Origin: Crotalaria pallida
Lineage: Eukaryota > Streptophyta > Magnoliopsida > Fabales > Fabaceae
Reading direction: 5' to 3'
Length of the DNA stretch: 64,000 nt
Assembly (NCBI GenBank): GCA_037953625.1
Contig: CM075656.1
Location: forward strand, 87,873,001 to 87,937,000
Part shown: positions 47,460-58,139 of the stretch, piece after piece
How the letters are laid out: each line of letters opens with the position of its first letter
How positions within the stretch are numbered: the stretch's first letter is position 1
Program-made: the position numbers and the translations under genes
The notes under the pieces: model-generated
The model's database searches: none
Told to the model about the DNA's origin: nothing
What the model saw: only the letters and a program-made list of their open reading frames with translations

Positions 47460-48144
47460 AACCACATTTCGCATCTGTTATTTGCACTTTCTGCATCAGT
47501 TATTTGCAAATAAAAGATGCGGAAAGTGCACTTTTCGCATCAGTTATTTACATATAATAGATGCGAAAAGTGCACTTTTCGCATCAGTTATTTGCAAATA
47601 AAAGATATGAAAAATGAACTTTTCGCATCTGTTATTTCAAATAACTGATGCGGAAAGTACACTTTTCGCATCTTTTATTTGCAAATAACTGATGCGAAAA
47701 GTTTTGTTAAAAAAAATAATAGATGTGAAAAGTATACTTTCCGCATCAGTTAAAAAAATAATAGATGCGAAAAGTGTACTTTCCGCATCAGTTATTATAC
47801 TTTCTACATCTGTTATAAAATAAGTGATGCGGAAAGTATACTTTTCGCATCAGTTATATGTACTTTTCGCATCAGTTATATAAGTGATGCAGAAAGTTCT
47901 GACATTTCGCATCTGTTTTAAAAAGTGATGCGAAAAGTCATAACTATCTACATCTCTCACAAGGACATCATTTCTAAAACAGATGCGAAATGTCTTAAAA
48001 AACAGATGTGAAATGTTCGATTTGCAGTAGTGTATCTCTACTACCTTGCAGCTGGCTGACATCTTTACCAAGGCTTTGAGTCCTAAACTTTTCATTGGTT
48101 ATGGTTTCAAGCTGGGCTTGCTTGATATCTGCTCACCAGCTTGC

Positions 48145-48150
48145 GGGGGG
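48145..48150 (+). other. Copia polypurine tract
   Basis: GGGGGG directly before the 3' LTR; short but in the correct place for plus-strand priming. It also encodes the last glycines of pol. Confidence 0.7.
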
Positions 48151-48579
48151 TGTTAAACCAGGCTCAGCAATTTAGCAACACCAGTGAAGCGGACTCACCA
48201 GCGCCAGAGTGCACCAGCGCACGCGCACCAGCACCAGTGCAGCAAGCGTGCAACACCAAGTCTCAGCCTAGAAGCTTACAGCTGGCACAAGCTGGCATTT
48301 GGTTATTTAACTAACTGTAGTTAGTTAGTTAGTAATTGTAATTAGGAAGTAGCTCTAACTATAGTAGGAAGTTAGTTAGGTGTTGAACTAACTATAAATA
48401 CCAATTGTATCATTCTAATTCATTTGAGTAATAATAATTCAGAAATTTCCATTATTCTTCTCTCTACTTTCTCTGCATTCTCTTTCTAAATTCTTCTTCT
48501 CTTTAGCTTGAGTAATCAACTTCTCATCTTAGATTCAACCATTGTTGAATCAATTCATCGAGTATCTTCATTTCTTAGA
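48151..48579 (+). repeat. Copia 3' LTR
   Basis: Matches the 5' LTR over its whole length and is flanked on the right by the target duplication CAATC (48580-48584). It carries the 19-nt stretch near 48178 that the 5' copy lacks. Confidence 0.95.
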
Positions 48580-48584
48580 CAATC

Positions 48585-48857
48585 CAATGCAAAGTGCTCA
48601 TCTGGTGCATAGTTTTTTCTTGAAAGTAATTTTTGGGACTTATTTAATTTGAAAAACTTTTGATTTAATTTATTATAATGAAGAGTTGCTTGAGTTATAT
48701 AAAGTAGAAATGAATGATAAGACTTCCATAATAGTACAACTTTAAGAAGGTTGCTTAGCTTGGAGATACTATTCCGTCATACATAAAAAGAAGCCAAGGA
48801 TCATACACTTATATATATTTCATTCACATGGATGAAGCAACATTATTAATTTTTTTT
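48585..48857. other. spacer between Copia and MITE
   Basis: No feature recognised. GATGAAGCAACATTATTAATT at 48831-48851 recurs at 49389-49409 on the other side of the MITE. A small tandem duplication therefore existed here before the MITE inserted. Confidence 0.5.
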
Positions 48858-49374
48858 GGCTTATTTAACATTTTATTCCCTGAACTTAGGTGCTCTTTTG
48901 AAATTGGTCCTTAAACTTTTTTTTCGTTGCTTTAGGTCCCTGAACTTTGTTTAATTTTTGGAAATGGTCATTTCGTCACTTAAGTGATGATATAGTCGAC
49001 GATATGTCACTTAACTCTCACAGTGTCGACGAGTGACGTGTTATGTAGAGCCATGAGACACAACATTATTTTTTTATTGAAAAATAAATTTATTTTAAAA
49101 TTTATTAAAAGATTCGATTTTCTTTAAAAAAATACAATTTTTAATAAATGTGAATTTTTTTAATTTAAAAAATTCATGTATCATCATATAGGACGTTACC
49201 TATCGATTTGGTAAAGGTGACGTGGCATATTCTCAATCATATCACTACTTAAGTGACGAAAGGACCATTTCCAAAAATTAAACAAAGTTCAGGGACCTAA
49301 AACATAAAAAAAAAAGTTTAAGGACCAATTCCAAAAAAACACCTAAGTTCAGGGATTAAAATGTTAATTAAGCC
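48858..49374. mobile_element. foldback Mutator-like MITE at the glucanase 3' end
   Basis: TIRs are GGCTTATTTAACATTTTATT and, inverted, GGCTTAATTAACATTTTAAT. The 10-bp TSD AATTTTTTTT lies at 48848-48857 and 49375-49384. The arms continue as (C)CCTGAACTTAGGTG and GGACCATTTCC-type blocks. It lies only about 24-33 nt beyond the glucanase stop codon, so the mRNA 3' UTR must run into it. Confidence 0.87.
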
Positions 49375-49407
49375 AATTTTTTTTATAAGATGAAGCAACA
49401 TTATTAA

Positions 49408-50491
49408 TTACATATCGCTCTTAAGAGGATCGGAAAAATTGAACACAGCAGAACCAATTTCCAAGTTCTTTTCTCCACCAAAACCGAATGGATACTTCTT
49501 CTGTTTATTAGGATAAAAGACCCCAAAATGCTTCTCCAGCTCATTGCCCTTTTGGTTCTCATCAAACATGGCAAACAAGTAAGTCTCTATAAGCCCAGGC
49601 CTCATTGGAGTACCTTTTTTCACGTGGCGAATCAAATTGTCTAGGTACACACGTGCATTGTCATATGTAGTTCCAAACCCACCATCCGATGGCCATCCAC
49701 TTTCAGACACAACCACCTTAACATATCCAATGTTGGTGCTATCAATTGCAGCATGCAATGAATCCAACAAGGCATCAAAGAGGTTTTGGTATCCCCTTGA
49801 ACCATCCCAAACCACAACATTAGGAGAAGTGAATAATGCATAAGGAAGAGATATATCACGTGGGTTACCGGAGTAACTAAAATAAGGGTACACATTTGCA
49901 AATAAAGGTGCATTTGCATATACCAAGTACCCTATGATTGGATCCAAGTATGACCTCACATCATTTCTAAAAGAACCCTTAGATGGGGGGTAGGATGTCC
50001 CTATTAGGGTCATGTCAATGGCTGTCGAAACTTTTATTTGGTCATGTAGACCCTTAGCTCTTATAGCTTGGTATATATTTTGGATAGCTGGGAGAACAAA
50101 TTGGGCTAGGCCCGATGTACCCCCAACTGGGCTCACTTCATTACCAACTGCAATGTATTTGATGTTGACACTAGGAAAAAAATTCAACACATTATTGTGT
50201 ACCCACTGAATGGCATTATTAGCATTGGTAGCAATTCTTTGAAGGTCAGAATTTGGCACACCTAACATGAGCTCTAGACCGGAGTTCCTAAGTGCTTCTA
50301 GAGCTGCTTGGTTTGGATCATAAAGCCTCATGCTCTTGATGTTGTTTGATTTATAGAGATCTATAACTTCGCGGTGTGATGGTAGATTGTTGCCCATCAT
50401 GCCATAACAAACACCTATTTGAGCTCCTGCTTGCAAAAACACATTTGCATCATTATGGAAAATGTTTGATGTAGATCGAAATAGGGATATG

Positions 50492-50543
<52 letters not shown>

Positions 50544-51837
50544 CCTATTTTGGTTTTTTGATGTTTTATTTTTTATTTTTATTTTTTTAAATGGGAATAT
50601 TTTAGTCAAGAAGCAGCCGCTGCAACCATGTAGAGTTTTTTGATGTATTGTTAGAATAAGTGAATACAAATATTTTTTATAGACAAAGCCTTGACTGAGA
50701 ATGGAAAATGAGAATTGTGCACTGTCACGATTTAAACACAGGTATTCATACCATGTGTGGCGCTCTTGGAGATAAGTAAATACAAATATATTAAAAACAA
50801 GTGATATGTATAGATAAAGTTGTATGATCAATGTCAAATATCATGCTTAATCAATTTTGATGTGCAAATGACATAATTCTATCATTATGTTTTGCTAATA
50901 TGTGAATGGACTAGATATGATTTGAATGAAAAATGGAAGTTATATGGCACTTTGGTACCGGGCCGGCACTAGGAATATATAGGTCCAAGGGGCAACTGCC
51001 TAGGACTCGGATTTAAAGGGATCTCAAAAAATAAAAATTATTACCTATTTTTTAACTTAAAATTTTTAAAAGTCAACAATAATTGGATAAGAAAATACAA
51101 TACATTTTACAATATTATAATTTGTATGTATTTTTATACTGTTTCAAATTTTGATGTATATATTTTACATAATTTTTTTAATATATTAAGGATTCTCATA
51201 TTTATTTTTATATTATCCAGAAAAAGGATTCTTATATTTATTTCACTCTTACGATTTTCATTAATCTAATTTTTAATCAAATTTTAGTGTAGTGTAACAA
51301 TTTCACATACTTAACTTTTTATTATACATCAGGGGCCTTATATTCTTTTTCCGCCTATGACCTAGAAAATGTTAGGATCGGCTCTGTTTTGGTATCGAAA
51401 AAATTATTATTAAGTACTTGAAAAGTAACCAATATATTAATCATTAAATTATCAATAATGAAAAACAAAAGATTGATGCAATATAAATACTATGCTATTT
51501 GCACACCAATATCAACGTAAACCGTATAACGGATGCTTGATTGTTGTTGCATTGAGGGAGACGAAAGTATATTTTTAAGGAATTAATATTTATTTTACTT
51601 ATTGATTTAAAATAATGTGATGAAAATGATGTGCAAGTATTGTTTTTGGGTTCAACGGTAGGAGCTTAATTATATTATGTCAAGTTTGTTCATAAAAGAA
51701 CAAGAATGTCAAACAAAGAGAAACAGTAGAAACAATAAGCACTCACCAGCAATGCGAAGATTTACTGTGAATAATGCCAATAAGAGAAGTAGAGAAGCCA
51801 TTAAGGCACTCTTGCTTGTTGTGAAGAAGGAAGCCAT
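49408..51837 (-). CDS. glucan endo-1,3-beta-glucosidase (GH17, PR-2 type)
   Basis: This enzyme hydrolyses internal beta-1,3-glucan bonds in callose and fungal walls and is a typical defence protein of the secretory route. Exon 1 (51747-51837) encodes a signal peptide, MASFFTTSK then a LLLLLALF core. Exon 2 is 49408-50426 or 50429. The phase-1 intron splits the signal peptide region, as usual for the family. The protein is about 370 residues. The mature chain likely starts at QIGVCYG (Gln 34). The acid/base Glu is in AVGNEVSP (about residue 128) and the nucleophile in VVVSESGWPS (about 273), matching the GH17 signature. There is no CBM43 domain and only a short C-terminal extension after the FGGEKN region, so the location may be apoplastic or vacuolar. 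No breaks are seen. Confidence 0.95.
50494..50542. repeat. (TA)n microsatellite in glucanase intron
   Basis: About 24 uninterrupted TA units within the intron, roughly 65 nt upstream (on minus) of the exon 2 acceptor. Confidence 0.92.
50958..51386. mobile_element. non-autonomous hAT element in glucanase intron
   Basis: The ends CCGGGCCGGCACT and CAGAGCCGATCCT (right end inverted) are diverged versions of the CAGGGCCGG TIR at 5723-6727. The 8-bp flanks CTTTGGTA (50950-50957) and TTTTGGTA (51387-51394) differ at one base. It is noncoding, and its presence explains about a third of the 1.3-kb intron. Confidence 0.78.
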
Positions 51838-51879
51838 AGGTCCAAAGTATGATAGTAAACTTGTCTAGCATGCGGGCTC

Positions 51880-51885
51880 TTTATA
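51880..51885 (-). promoter_or_regulatory. TATA box of the glucanase gene
   Basis: CTATAAAGAG on the minus strand, 43 nt upstream of the ATG at 51837. This implies a very short 5' UTR of about 10-15 nt. Confidence 0.6.
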
Positions 51886-52260
51886 GCTAGAAACGCATAA
51901 GCATCATCAGGCAGTTCGTTACTATTGCTATTCGGCCATTTGCATTATTTGAATATTATATATAAACTTAAAAACGTGACATAAAGTCCATGTTTACCAA
52001 CTTGATTCAGTGAATGGCTGCCTATGGCTATTACTTTTCTCTTATCGCATGCCTTGTCCTTTTCTTTTTTTTAAAAAAAGAAATAAATAAAAATAAAAAA
52101 TTGGTTAGTTTAGTCCTAGGGTAGATAGATATGATGTCTATGTCATATAATCCACTCAAAAAGTTTTTCATCCTTCTTAATTATACTATTAAACCAAGGG
52201 TTGTTTGTTTTGTGCTAAGATGGGTTCATCTTCCTACTACTAATAAGGGCAATAATAATG
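51886..52260. other. upstream region of the glucanase gene
   Basis: Only about 370 nt of unique sequence separates the TATA box from the long inverted repeat at 52261. No specific defence element could be assigned with confidence. Confidence 0.4.
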
Positions 52261-53683
52261 TAACGGGTATGGCTCCGGCACATGGAAAAGCCAAGCATGT
52301 ACTGATGCATGGATGGCTGTTAGCCTTTGATTAATGGTGACGTGGCACAAATGGTTATGATTGTGGATAACAACTTCCTATTCCAGTTTCAAAAAAATTG
52401 CACAAATGCCATAATGAAACGATGTAGTTTCAGTTGGTTTTTTTTTTTTTTTTAAATGGTTTATTTATGTCAGGTGTCCCTGTAATTTGCACCTATTTAT
52501 TTGTCAGATGCCCTTTAACTTTATTTTTCAACAAATATATCTCTACAGTTTGCTCCGGTGAGCCATATACCCCTGTATGCTATTTCCAGCCACCGGTGTT
52601 GACGTGGACCGCCGAAGTTAGCAAGTGGTAAAAATAGGAGCTCTTCTAGTTTGAGTCTTTTTTGTCTAATACCCCTATATATAACTTCAAAAAATTCATA
52701 TCTTTTAAACCGTAAGTCCAAAAATTACAAATTTTATGTCAAAACGATCGTATTGAAATATAGAATTTTAATATGTAATTATTTTATTTTTATGGATAGT
52801 TTTGTAAAAAATATTTTTTGGGCAATTTTCTATACGAATTTTGAATTTATGAATTATTAAAAATAATTTATGAATTGGATTGCACTAGTTTTTATTGTAG
52901 TTTGAGGAACATAAAAATCATGAGTTTTGACTATGTCAGTCTCCGATGATTTTAAATTTAGTTTTTTTTTATAGCTTTTTTTTATAGTTTTTTACAATTT
53001 ATTTTTAAAAGCCAAAACTCGTGATTTTTATGATCCTCAAACTATAATAAAAACTAGTGCAATCCAATTCATAAATTATTTTTAATAATTCATATATTCA
53101 AAATTCGTATAGAAAATTGCCCAAAAAACATTTTTTTACAAAACTATCCATAAAAATAAAATAATTACATTTTAAAATTCTATATTTCAATACGATCATT
53201 TTGACACAAAATTTGTAATTTTTGGACTTACAGTTTAAAAGATATAAATTTTTGAAGTTATATATATATATATAGGGGTATCTGACAAAAAAGACTCAAA
53301 CTACAAGGGCTCCTATTTTTACCACTTGCTGACTCCGGCGGTCCACGTCAACACCGGTGGCCGGAAATGGCATGCAGGGGTATTTGGCTCACCGGAGCAA
53401 ACTATAGGGGTATATTTGTTAAAAAATAAAGTTAAAGGGCGTCTGACAAAATAGGTACAAACTACAAGGGCACATGACATAAATAAGCCATTTAAAAAAA
53501 AAAAAACCAACTGAAACTACATCGTTTCATTATGGGCATTTGTGCAAATTTTTTTGAAGCTGGAATAGGAAGTGGTTATCCACAATCATAACCATTTGTG
53601 TCACGTCACCATTAATCAAAGGCTAACAGCCATCCATGCATAACTGCATGCTTGGCTTTTCCATGTGCCGGAACCATACCCGT
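52261..53683. repeat. 1.4-kb inverted repeat (foldback, arms about 650-700 bp)
   Basis: TACGGGTATGGCTCCGGCACATGG at the left is mirrored by CCATGTGCCGGAACCATACCCGTA at the right. Complementarity continues inward almost to 52930/53000, leaving a small centre. An inner MITE-like boundary (AATGGTTTATTTATGTCAGG / CATAAATAAGCCATT) lies at about 52456 and 53497, so the outer arms extend beyond a typical element. Mirrored open frames of about 63 codons (52434-52631 plus, 53319-53510 minus) encode similar peptides because the DNA is palindromic. No TSD found. Confidence 0.88.
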
Positions 53684-54667
53684 AGTTTGGATAAATATTT
53701 CCAAATTAGACCAATCTACGGGGAGGAATTCAATGTTGCAATAGGAAGATTTCCCAAAATTGAGAAGAGTCAATATAATAATTTTTTTTTAGGAAACAAG
53801 CTATAAAAACTTTAATAAAATAGTTAGTCTACATATTTTTTTTAAAAGATTTAGTTATCGATCGTTACCACACAAATTATGATTAAAAAAAAGTGGTAAT
53901 CCAATTTAATTTCCAAAACAAGATTAAAAGGATATAATCGGGTATAATTTTTTGTGCTAATCAAAACGCATTCTTCACTTATAAATAAAGAATTAATCAT
54001 TTTCGTGATACATGATTATTCTTTTCAATAAGTTAAGTATCATTTACAACAATCGAACCTTAACATTTGGCCATCAAACCTTAACATTTGGCCTTGTACT
54101 ATTCAACGGGAGGTTTATAGCACTATACCAACTCATTATTGTTAGCTTAATAGGATATAGTCGAGTCTTCTTCATCTTCTGTGTTGATCAAAGTTGAAAA
54201 GGACTATTGCCAAACCTAGTGGGGTATAGTCACGAGGAAGGAGTTCAAGTCTTTGAGGATTTAGATGTTAGGTCTATGTTCTTTTCTAGCGGGTAAGGAA
54301 GAGAACATCTATCATGTTTCAAATTTTATGTACTTTCTATTTTAAAGTATGGGGATTGGTAAAAAATATAAAAAATAAAAATATTTTAGTTAAATTTTAT
54401 TTTTGTACTAATTAACATACTTTAGCATATGAAGTTGCACAAAATGCATAACAACAAATTTTGTATCACTTTATATGTCAAAATATAAGAATTTGTTTAA
54501 AAAAATTAATTAAATTTATTTATTTTTTATCAATCTCCTCATTTTGTCCCATGAAATAATACTAAATATGTGACAACATTATGTTAACTCCTTAATTAGT
54601 CCGATTTAGTTCCTATTATGGTATATGTGATCTTCATATTTATCATTTTAAAATGCGATTCAAAATG

Positions 54668-54710
<43 letters not shown>

Positions 54711-54789
54711 CTAGCTATTTGTTTTTAATTTTTTTTAATAATGCTACTTAAATAATTTAACTTAGCAAATTCTGCTATTTATGAGGGAG
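53684..54789. other. intergenic sequence
   Basis: No gene recognised. 54056-54092 holds two tandem copies of AACCTTAACATTTGGCC, and 54670-54708 is an (AT)n microsatellite. Confidence 0.5.
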
Positions 54790-54940
54790 GAATTATTAGG
54801 TAATCCGGGATTATTGGTCCTGGATAAATCACCATCATCTATTATTTATTTTTTAATATATTTTAATTAAAATAAATAAATTGTGAATGGTTGAGATGAA
54901 TTCTGGATTACACATGGTCCAAGACTAACGAATAATTTTA
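54790..54940. mobile_element. MITE copy 1 (AATTATTAGG family)
   Basis: Begins AATTATTAGGTAATCC and ends TCCAAGACTAACGAATAATTT, an imperfect inverted repeat. Homologous to 55055-55186. Confidence 0.5.
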
Positions 54941-55054
54941 CATCAAGACCTTAGCTTGTAGTGTTTGTTTTCTTTAATTGGGAATGCATTTTTCTATTAA
55001 AAAATATCTTAACACATGCATGCTAATCATTAAAATCATTAACAACTGTGAGAG

Positions 55055-55186
55055 AAATTATTAGGTGGTCCGAAACTTCATGATTCAGGACAATCACCAC
55101 CATTTATTATTCATTTAAAAAAAATTAATGTGATAAGTAGTCGAGATGAGTCCGAACCACCATGATCCAGGACCAACTAATAATTT
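55055..55186. mobile_element. MITE copy 2 (AATTATTAGG family)
   Basis: Begins AAATTATTAGGTGGTCC and ends CCAGGACCAACTAATAATTT. It shares CACCATC/CATTTATTATT and GAGATGA(A/G)T blocks with copy 1, about 115 bp away. Confidence 0.5.
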
Positions 55187-55837
55187 GTCGAGACGTGGTC
55201 TTGAACCTAATGTGATTCTGACATATTCATTTGTTATAATCAAGTGGATGTATCATGCTAAACTTCAACTATATGCATGTATAGAGAATGGCAGCCACAT
55301 TATTATTACTATTATAATACGGAGTATTATAATATATAAATGCAAATGGCCTTTACAAATGATGCCCCCAGGCCCCAGTACTAGTAGTGCCAGTGCTATC
55401 TACAAGCGAAAGCAAATGTGAGCGTAGCAGCCACATAATTATAAATGCAGCTTCTCCAAATAATTATGCCACTAGCAATAAGCATTGCTACTTGCTGCTA
55501 GCCTACAAAGTAGCAATGGGCAAGGTTAGTTGATTTTACCTGCGACGAAAAAAAGATATATAGAAGCCGCGAACCTTATCACTGGGTTTTGCGATCAATG
55601 TCCCTTGGTTATCATGGTTAACTTGACAGTCGAGAGTAATGCCTTGAATTAAAATGAATATGAAGAAAAGGACCAGGAAACACAAGTACAATATTTTTTT
55701 CTGATGCGGGACAAAAATGTCAATTTTTCAATCCTATATCCACCACTTAACGAATTATCTACAAATTTAAGATTTTGAATGTTATTAATGATCATCTAAT
55801 ATAAAGTAACCAACGGGTTCAATAGATAAATATTGAC

Positions 55838-56036
55838 TTACTTGTTGTTTGACATGTTTGATGAGAATAAGAGGTATCCGGAGCCATAGAAATTAAACAT
55901 TTTGGGCTCTTTTCTCCCAATAAACAGAAGAAATATCCACTTTGGTTTGGGGGAGAAAGGACTAATGAAGTTGTTGTTGCTGGTGATTTCAATTCAGCAA
56001 TTCCCCTTAAGAGTGACATTTCAGATTGGAAATAGT
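55838..56036 (+). pseudogene. 3' fragment of a GH17 beta-1,3-glucanase
   Basis: Plus-strand remnant of the last about 60 codons of a glucanase, in the opposite orientation to the intact gene at 49408-51837. One frame gives LFDMFDENKRYPEP then TAG. Another gives HFGLFSPNKQKKYPLWFGGE and FNSAIPLKSDI, closely matching the C-terminus of the intact gene (HFGVFYPNKQKKYPFGFGGE, DPLKSDM). The stop and the frame change show it is dead. The catalytic part is absent. Confidence 0.85.
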
Positions 56037-56640
56037 AGAGTGTTGTTCAATGAATCTCATCAACTCTACATCTATGTTTATGTTATCTAGATACAGACAT
56101 TTTTAATACACATTGAATGTTCAGATCGAATCAATTTTGTTTTTGTGATAACAAAGGATTTTGATCCTAAAGAGATGTTTATATATTTTCACATGAAATG
56201 GATGCATAATGAATTTGATGAAGGAATCAATGGCATTAGTTAAATAACAAAACCAAAAGGCATAGAAAAACATCTAACAGGTAGTTAATTAAATAACAAA
56301 ACCATAATGAATTTGAATTAATCAACGAAATCAAAGGCACCACTTCGATCCACAACCACTGCCTCTACCTTTGTCTTTGCTGCCACTCAGCCACCGTACT
56401 GGTGAGTATCTTTCGATCTCTTATAGTGCTACCATTTTGTGAGAAGTTAAGCATAACCATGTTGCAGTTTTAACTTTATTTTTAAATAAAATGGATTAAT
56501 ATGGTTTATATATAGACATGATTTATGATAAAGAATTATAACATTCCATTATTTTATCCATGTAGCAGATTTCAGACTTCACTTAACGAGAATAATAAGG
56601 CTTGGTTATTGGTTGCTGGATTAATATGGTTTGTGTTAAT
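56037..56640. other. intergenic sequence
   Basis: Nothing firmly recognised. 56225-56310 has a local duplication (TTAAATAACAAAACCA, AATGAATTTGA). 56340-56400 reads open and ends at a good donor (CTGGTGAGT) but has no partner exon. Confidence 0.35.
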
Positions 56641-56696
56641 TAGCAATTAGATGAGTAGCTCAACAGGTATGAAGTTGGGCTATGGCTCTGATACCA

Positions 56697-57019
56697 TGTT
56701 AAGGTTTCATCTCAAAACCAATTGGCAATGAGAGGAGTAGCCCAACAGGTATTTAAACCATGTCATATATTATGAGGCAAGCGATGTGGGACTTCCAACA
56801 CGCCCCCTCCAACGAAGCCTGTCGGACCAGGCAAAGGGTATATATTGACCCATAACATAGGGCAACTTTTGGCCCATAACAATCGGAAAGAAGTTGGGCT
56901 CTGACTCTGATACCATGTTAAGGTTCCATCTTAAAACCAAATGACAATGAGAAGAGTAGCCCAACAGGTATTTAAACCATGTCATATATTATGAGGCAGG
57001 CGACGTGGGACTTCCAACC
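56697..57019 (-). mobile_element. TRIM (miniature LTR retrotransposon)
   Basis: Two 104-bp direct repeats, 56697-56800 and 56916-57019, start TGTTAAGGTT and end GGGACTTCCAAC(A/C). Read on the minus strand, the inner 115 bp start with TGGTATCAGAGT, a tRNA-Met-type primer site, and end with purine-rich GGAGGGGGCG before the second LTR. A second primer-like site (inverted GGCTCTGATACCA, about 56684-56696) lies outside the left LTR, which suggests a tandem TRIM array. Noncoding. Confidence 0.8.
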
Positions 57020-57263
57020 GTTTGGTCTCTCGACAAAATCTAACTCGTGTTATTTAAGTTCTCTAACTACAATCTATATCACCATATCCATGATTCTTGA
57101 ACAATCAAAAAGTTCCGAACAGCTACCTTAACAACAACATCATTATTTTACATTTTATTTTATTTTATTTTCATGTGGAGCTCAATAGAAATATGTTAGT
57201 ACATTGTATATGGGTGAGTATCCCTTCTGCTCTTTATATATAAAAGTTTTGCCTTTTTAAAAA
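57020..57263. other. spacer
   Basis: AT-rich sequence between the TRIM and the Helitron end. No feature seen. Confidence 0.4.
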
Positions 57264-57292
57264 CTAGTAATTTTGCCCGTGCGATGCACGGG
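57264..57292 (-). mobile_element. Helitron 3' terminus (minus strand)
   Basis: On the minus strand, the hairpin CCCGTGC-ATC-GCACGGG is followed after 8 nt by CTAG and then T, matching the Helitron 3' rule. The element body would extend to higher coordinates, over the gene fragments at 58.1-60.9 kb. The 5' TC end was not found. Confidence 0.6.
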
Positions 57293-58121
57293 TCGTTTCA
57301 TTTTGGTTTTTGTTGATTTCAGGGTTGAAAAAGTTTAGTGAGAAAATTTAAATTAGGACATTTAATTTGTTTAATTAGTATTGAATGAAAAATCCAAGTG
57401 AGAAAAGAATGATTAAATTAACTTGAATATGTAATATATATTGTTAAATTAGTAATTAAATTAAGTAGAGCAACTGTTAATTTTTTTTAGTTACTCAAAA
57501 ATAGAGAAAAAAACCAAATTTTTGTTTGTGTTAAATTATATGTAATATAAATGGTTATATTTCTTTGGTCTTTAAATGGTTATATTTCTGATTGCAATTA
57601 TAGTGTTTATCATGCATTTTAAAGTTTTATTTTTATTTTTTATTTTGTGGTTAGGCTTGTAAATATGGTTGTTATGTTTGTAGGACAAATAAATCTAATA
57701 AAACATGTAAAACATTTTGGGACATATAATTTAGGTGATCATGATTACATAATATAGGCATTAAAATAAAATGGAGTTATAGATAATCTTTGGAACCATT
57801 GATATTACATCATCCTTTTCATAAAGTTCAACAAAAATAGGATTAATGATCAGAAATGACTAAGCATTCTTCATATCCAAGAATGGATAGTAAAAACATC
57901 TTCCAAAATAATGCTCCAATGATATAACTTGAAACATGTTTTTAAAAAATAAGAAGATAATGTTAATGTTAATTCAAATTGAAATTATAATTTCTTTTGT
58001 AAGGAATGTACAATAATTAAGCAAGTAAAATCATATATATATATATAGTATTTGTAATGTAAACTAACCAATAATATGATTGTCAAGGGAGCATTATTAA
58101 CAAACAGGCCTACGTCTTGAG
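57293..58121. other. AT-rich sequence inside the putative Helitron
   Basis: No coding segment recognised. A short TA run lies at 58031-58046. Confidence 0.4.
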
Positions 58122-58139
58122 CTAAAGAAAAATGTATGT

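Larger units (their letters stand above)
40448..48032 (+). mobile_element. CACTA-2 (EnSpm) element, 7.6 kb
   Basis: The target duplication TAT lies at 40445-40447 and 48033-48035. The ends are CACTAGTAGAAAATATGG and, inverted, CACTACTGCAAATCG. Subterminal zones 40550-40940 and 47460-48010 are packed with inverted TTTCGCATCAGTTAT / GATGCGAAA units. Inside are a GC-richer 5' region with TTCGTC(TCTTCGTC)ACAGCAAAGC repeats (40990-41230), captured transporter exons (42844-43398) and a broken TNP2 transposase (44323-45922). It belongs to a different CACTA family from CACTA-1. Confidence 0.92.
28388..48579 (+). mobile_element. Copia LTR retrotransposon, 20.2 kb with two nested CACTA elements
   Basis: LTRs at 28388-28806 and 48151-48579 bound one Copia element with target duplication CAATC at 28383-28387 and 48580-48584. 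Without the CACTA insertions at 29959-37136 and 40448-48032, about 5.4 kb remains, normal for Copia. Gene order is gag, protease, integrase, reverse transcriptase, RNase H. Pol is broken by a frameshift near 37825, TGA at 39056 and a frameshift near 40230, so the copy cannot make its own proteins. Confidence 0.95.

Noticed and set aside
47460..48010. CRISPR-like array
   Set aside because: Repeat and spacing are irregular and inverted; the sequence is the end of a plant CACTA transposon in a eukaryotic genome.
52434..53510. Convergent pair of similar 63-65-codon genes
   Set aside because: They arise from the two arms of the inverted repeat; the peptides are low-complexity and match no family.
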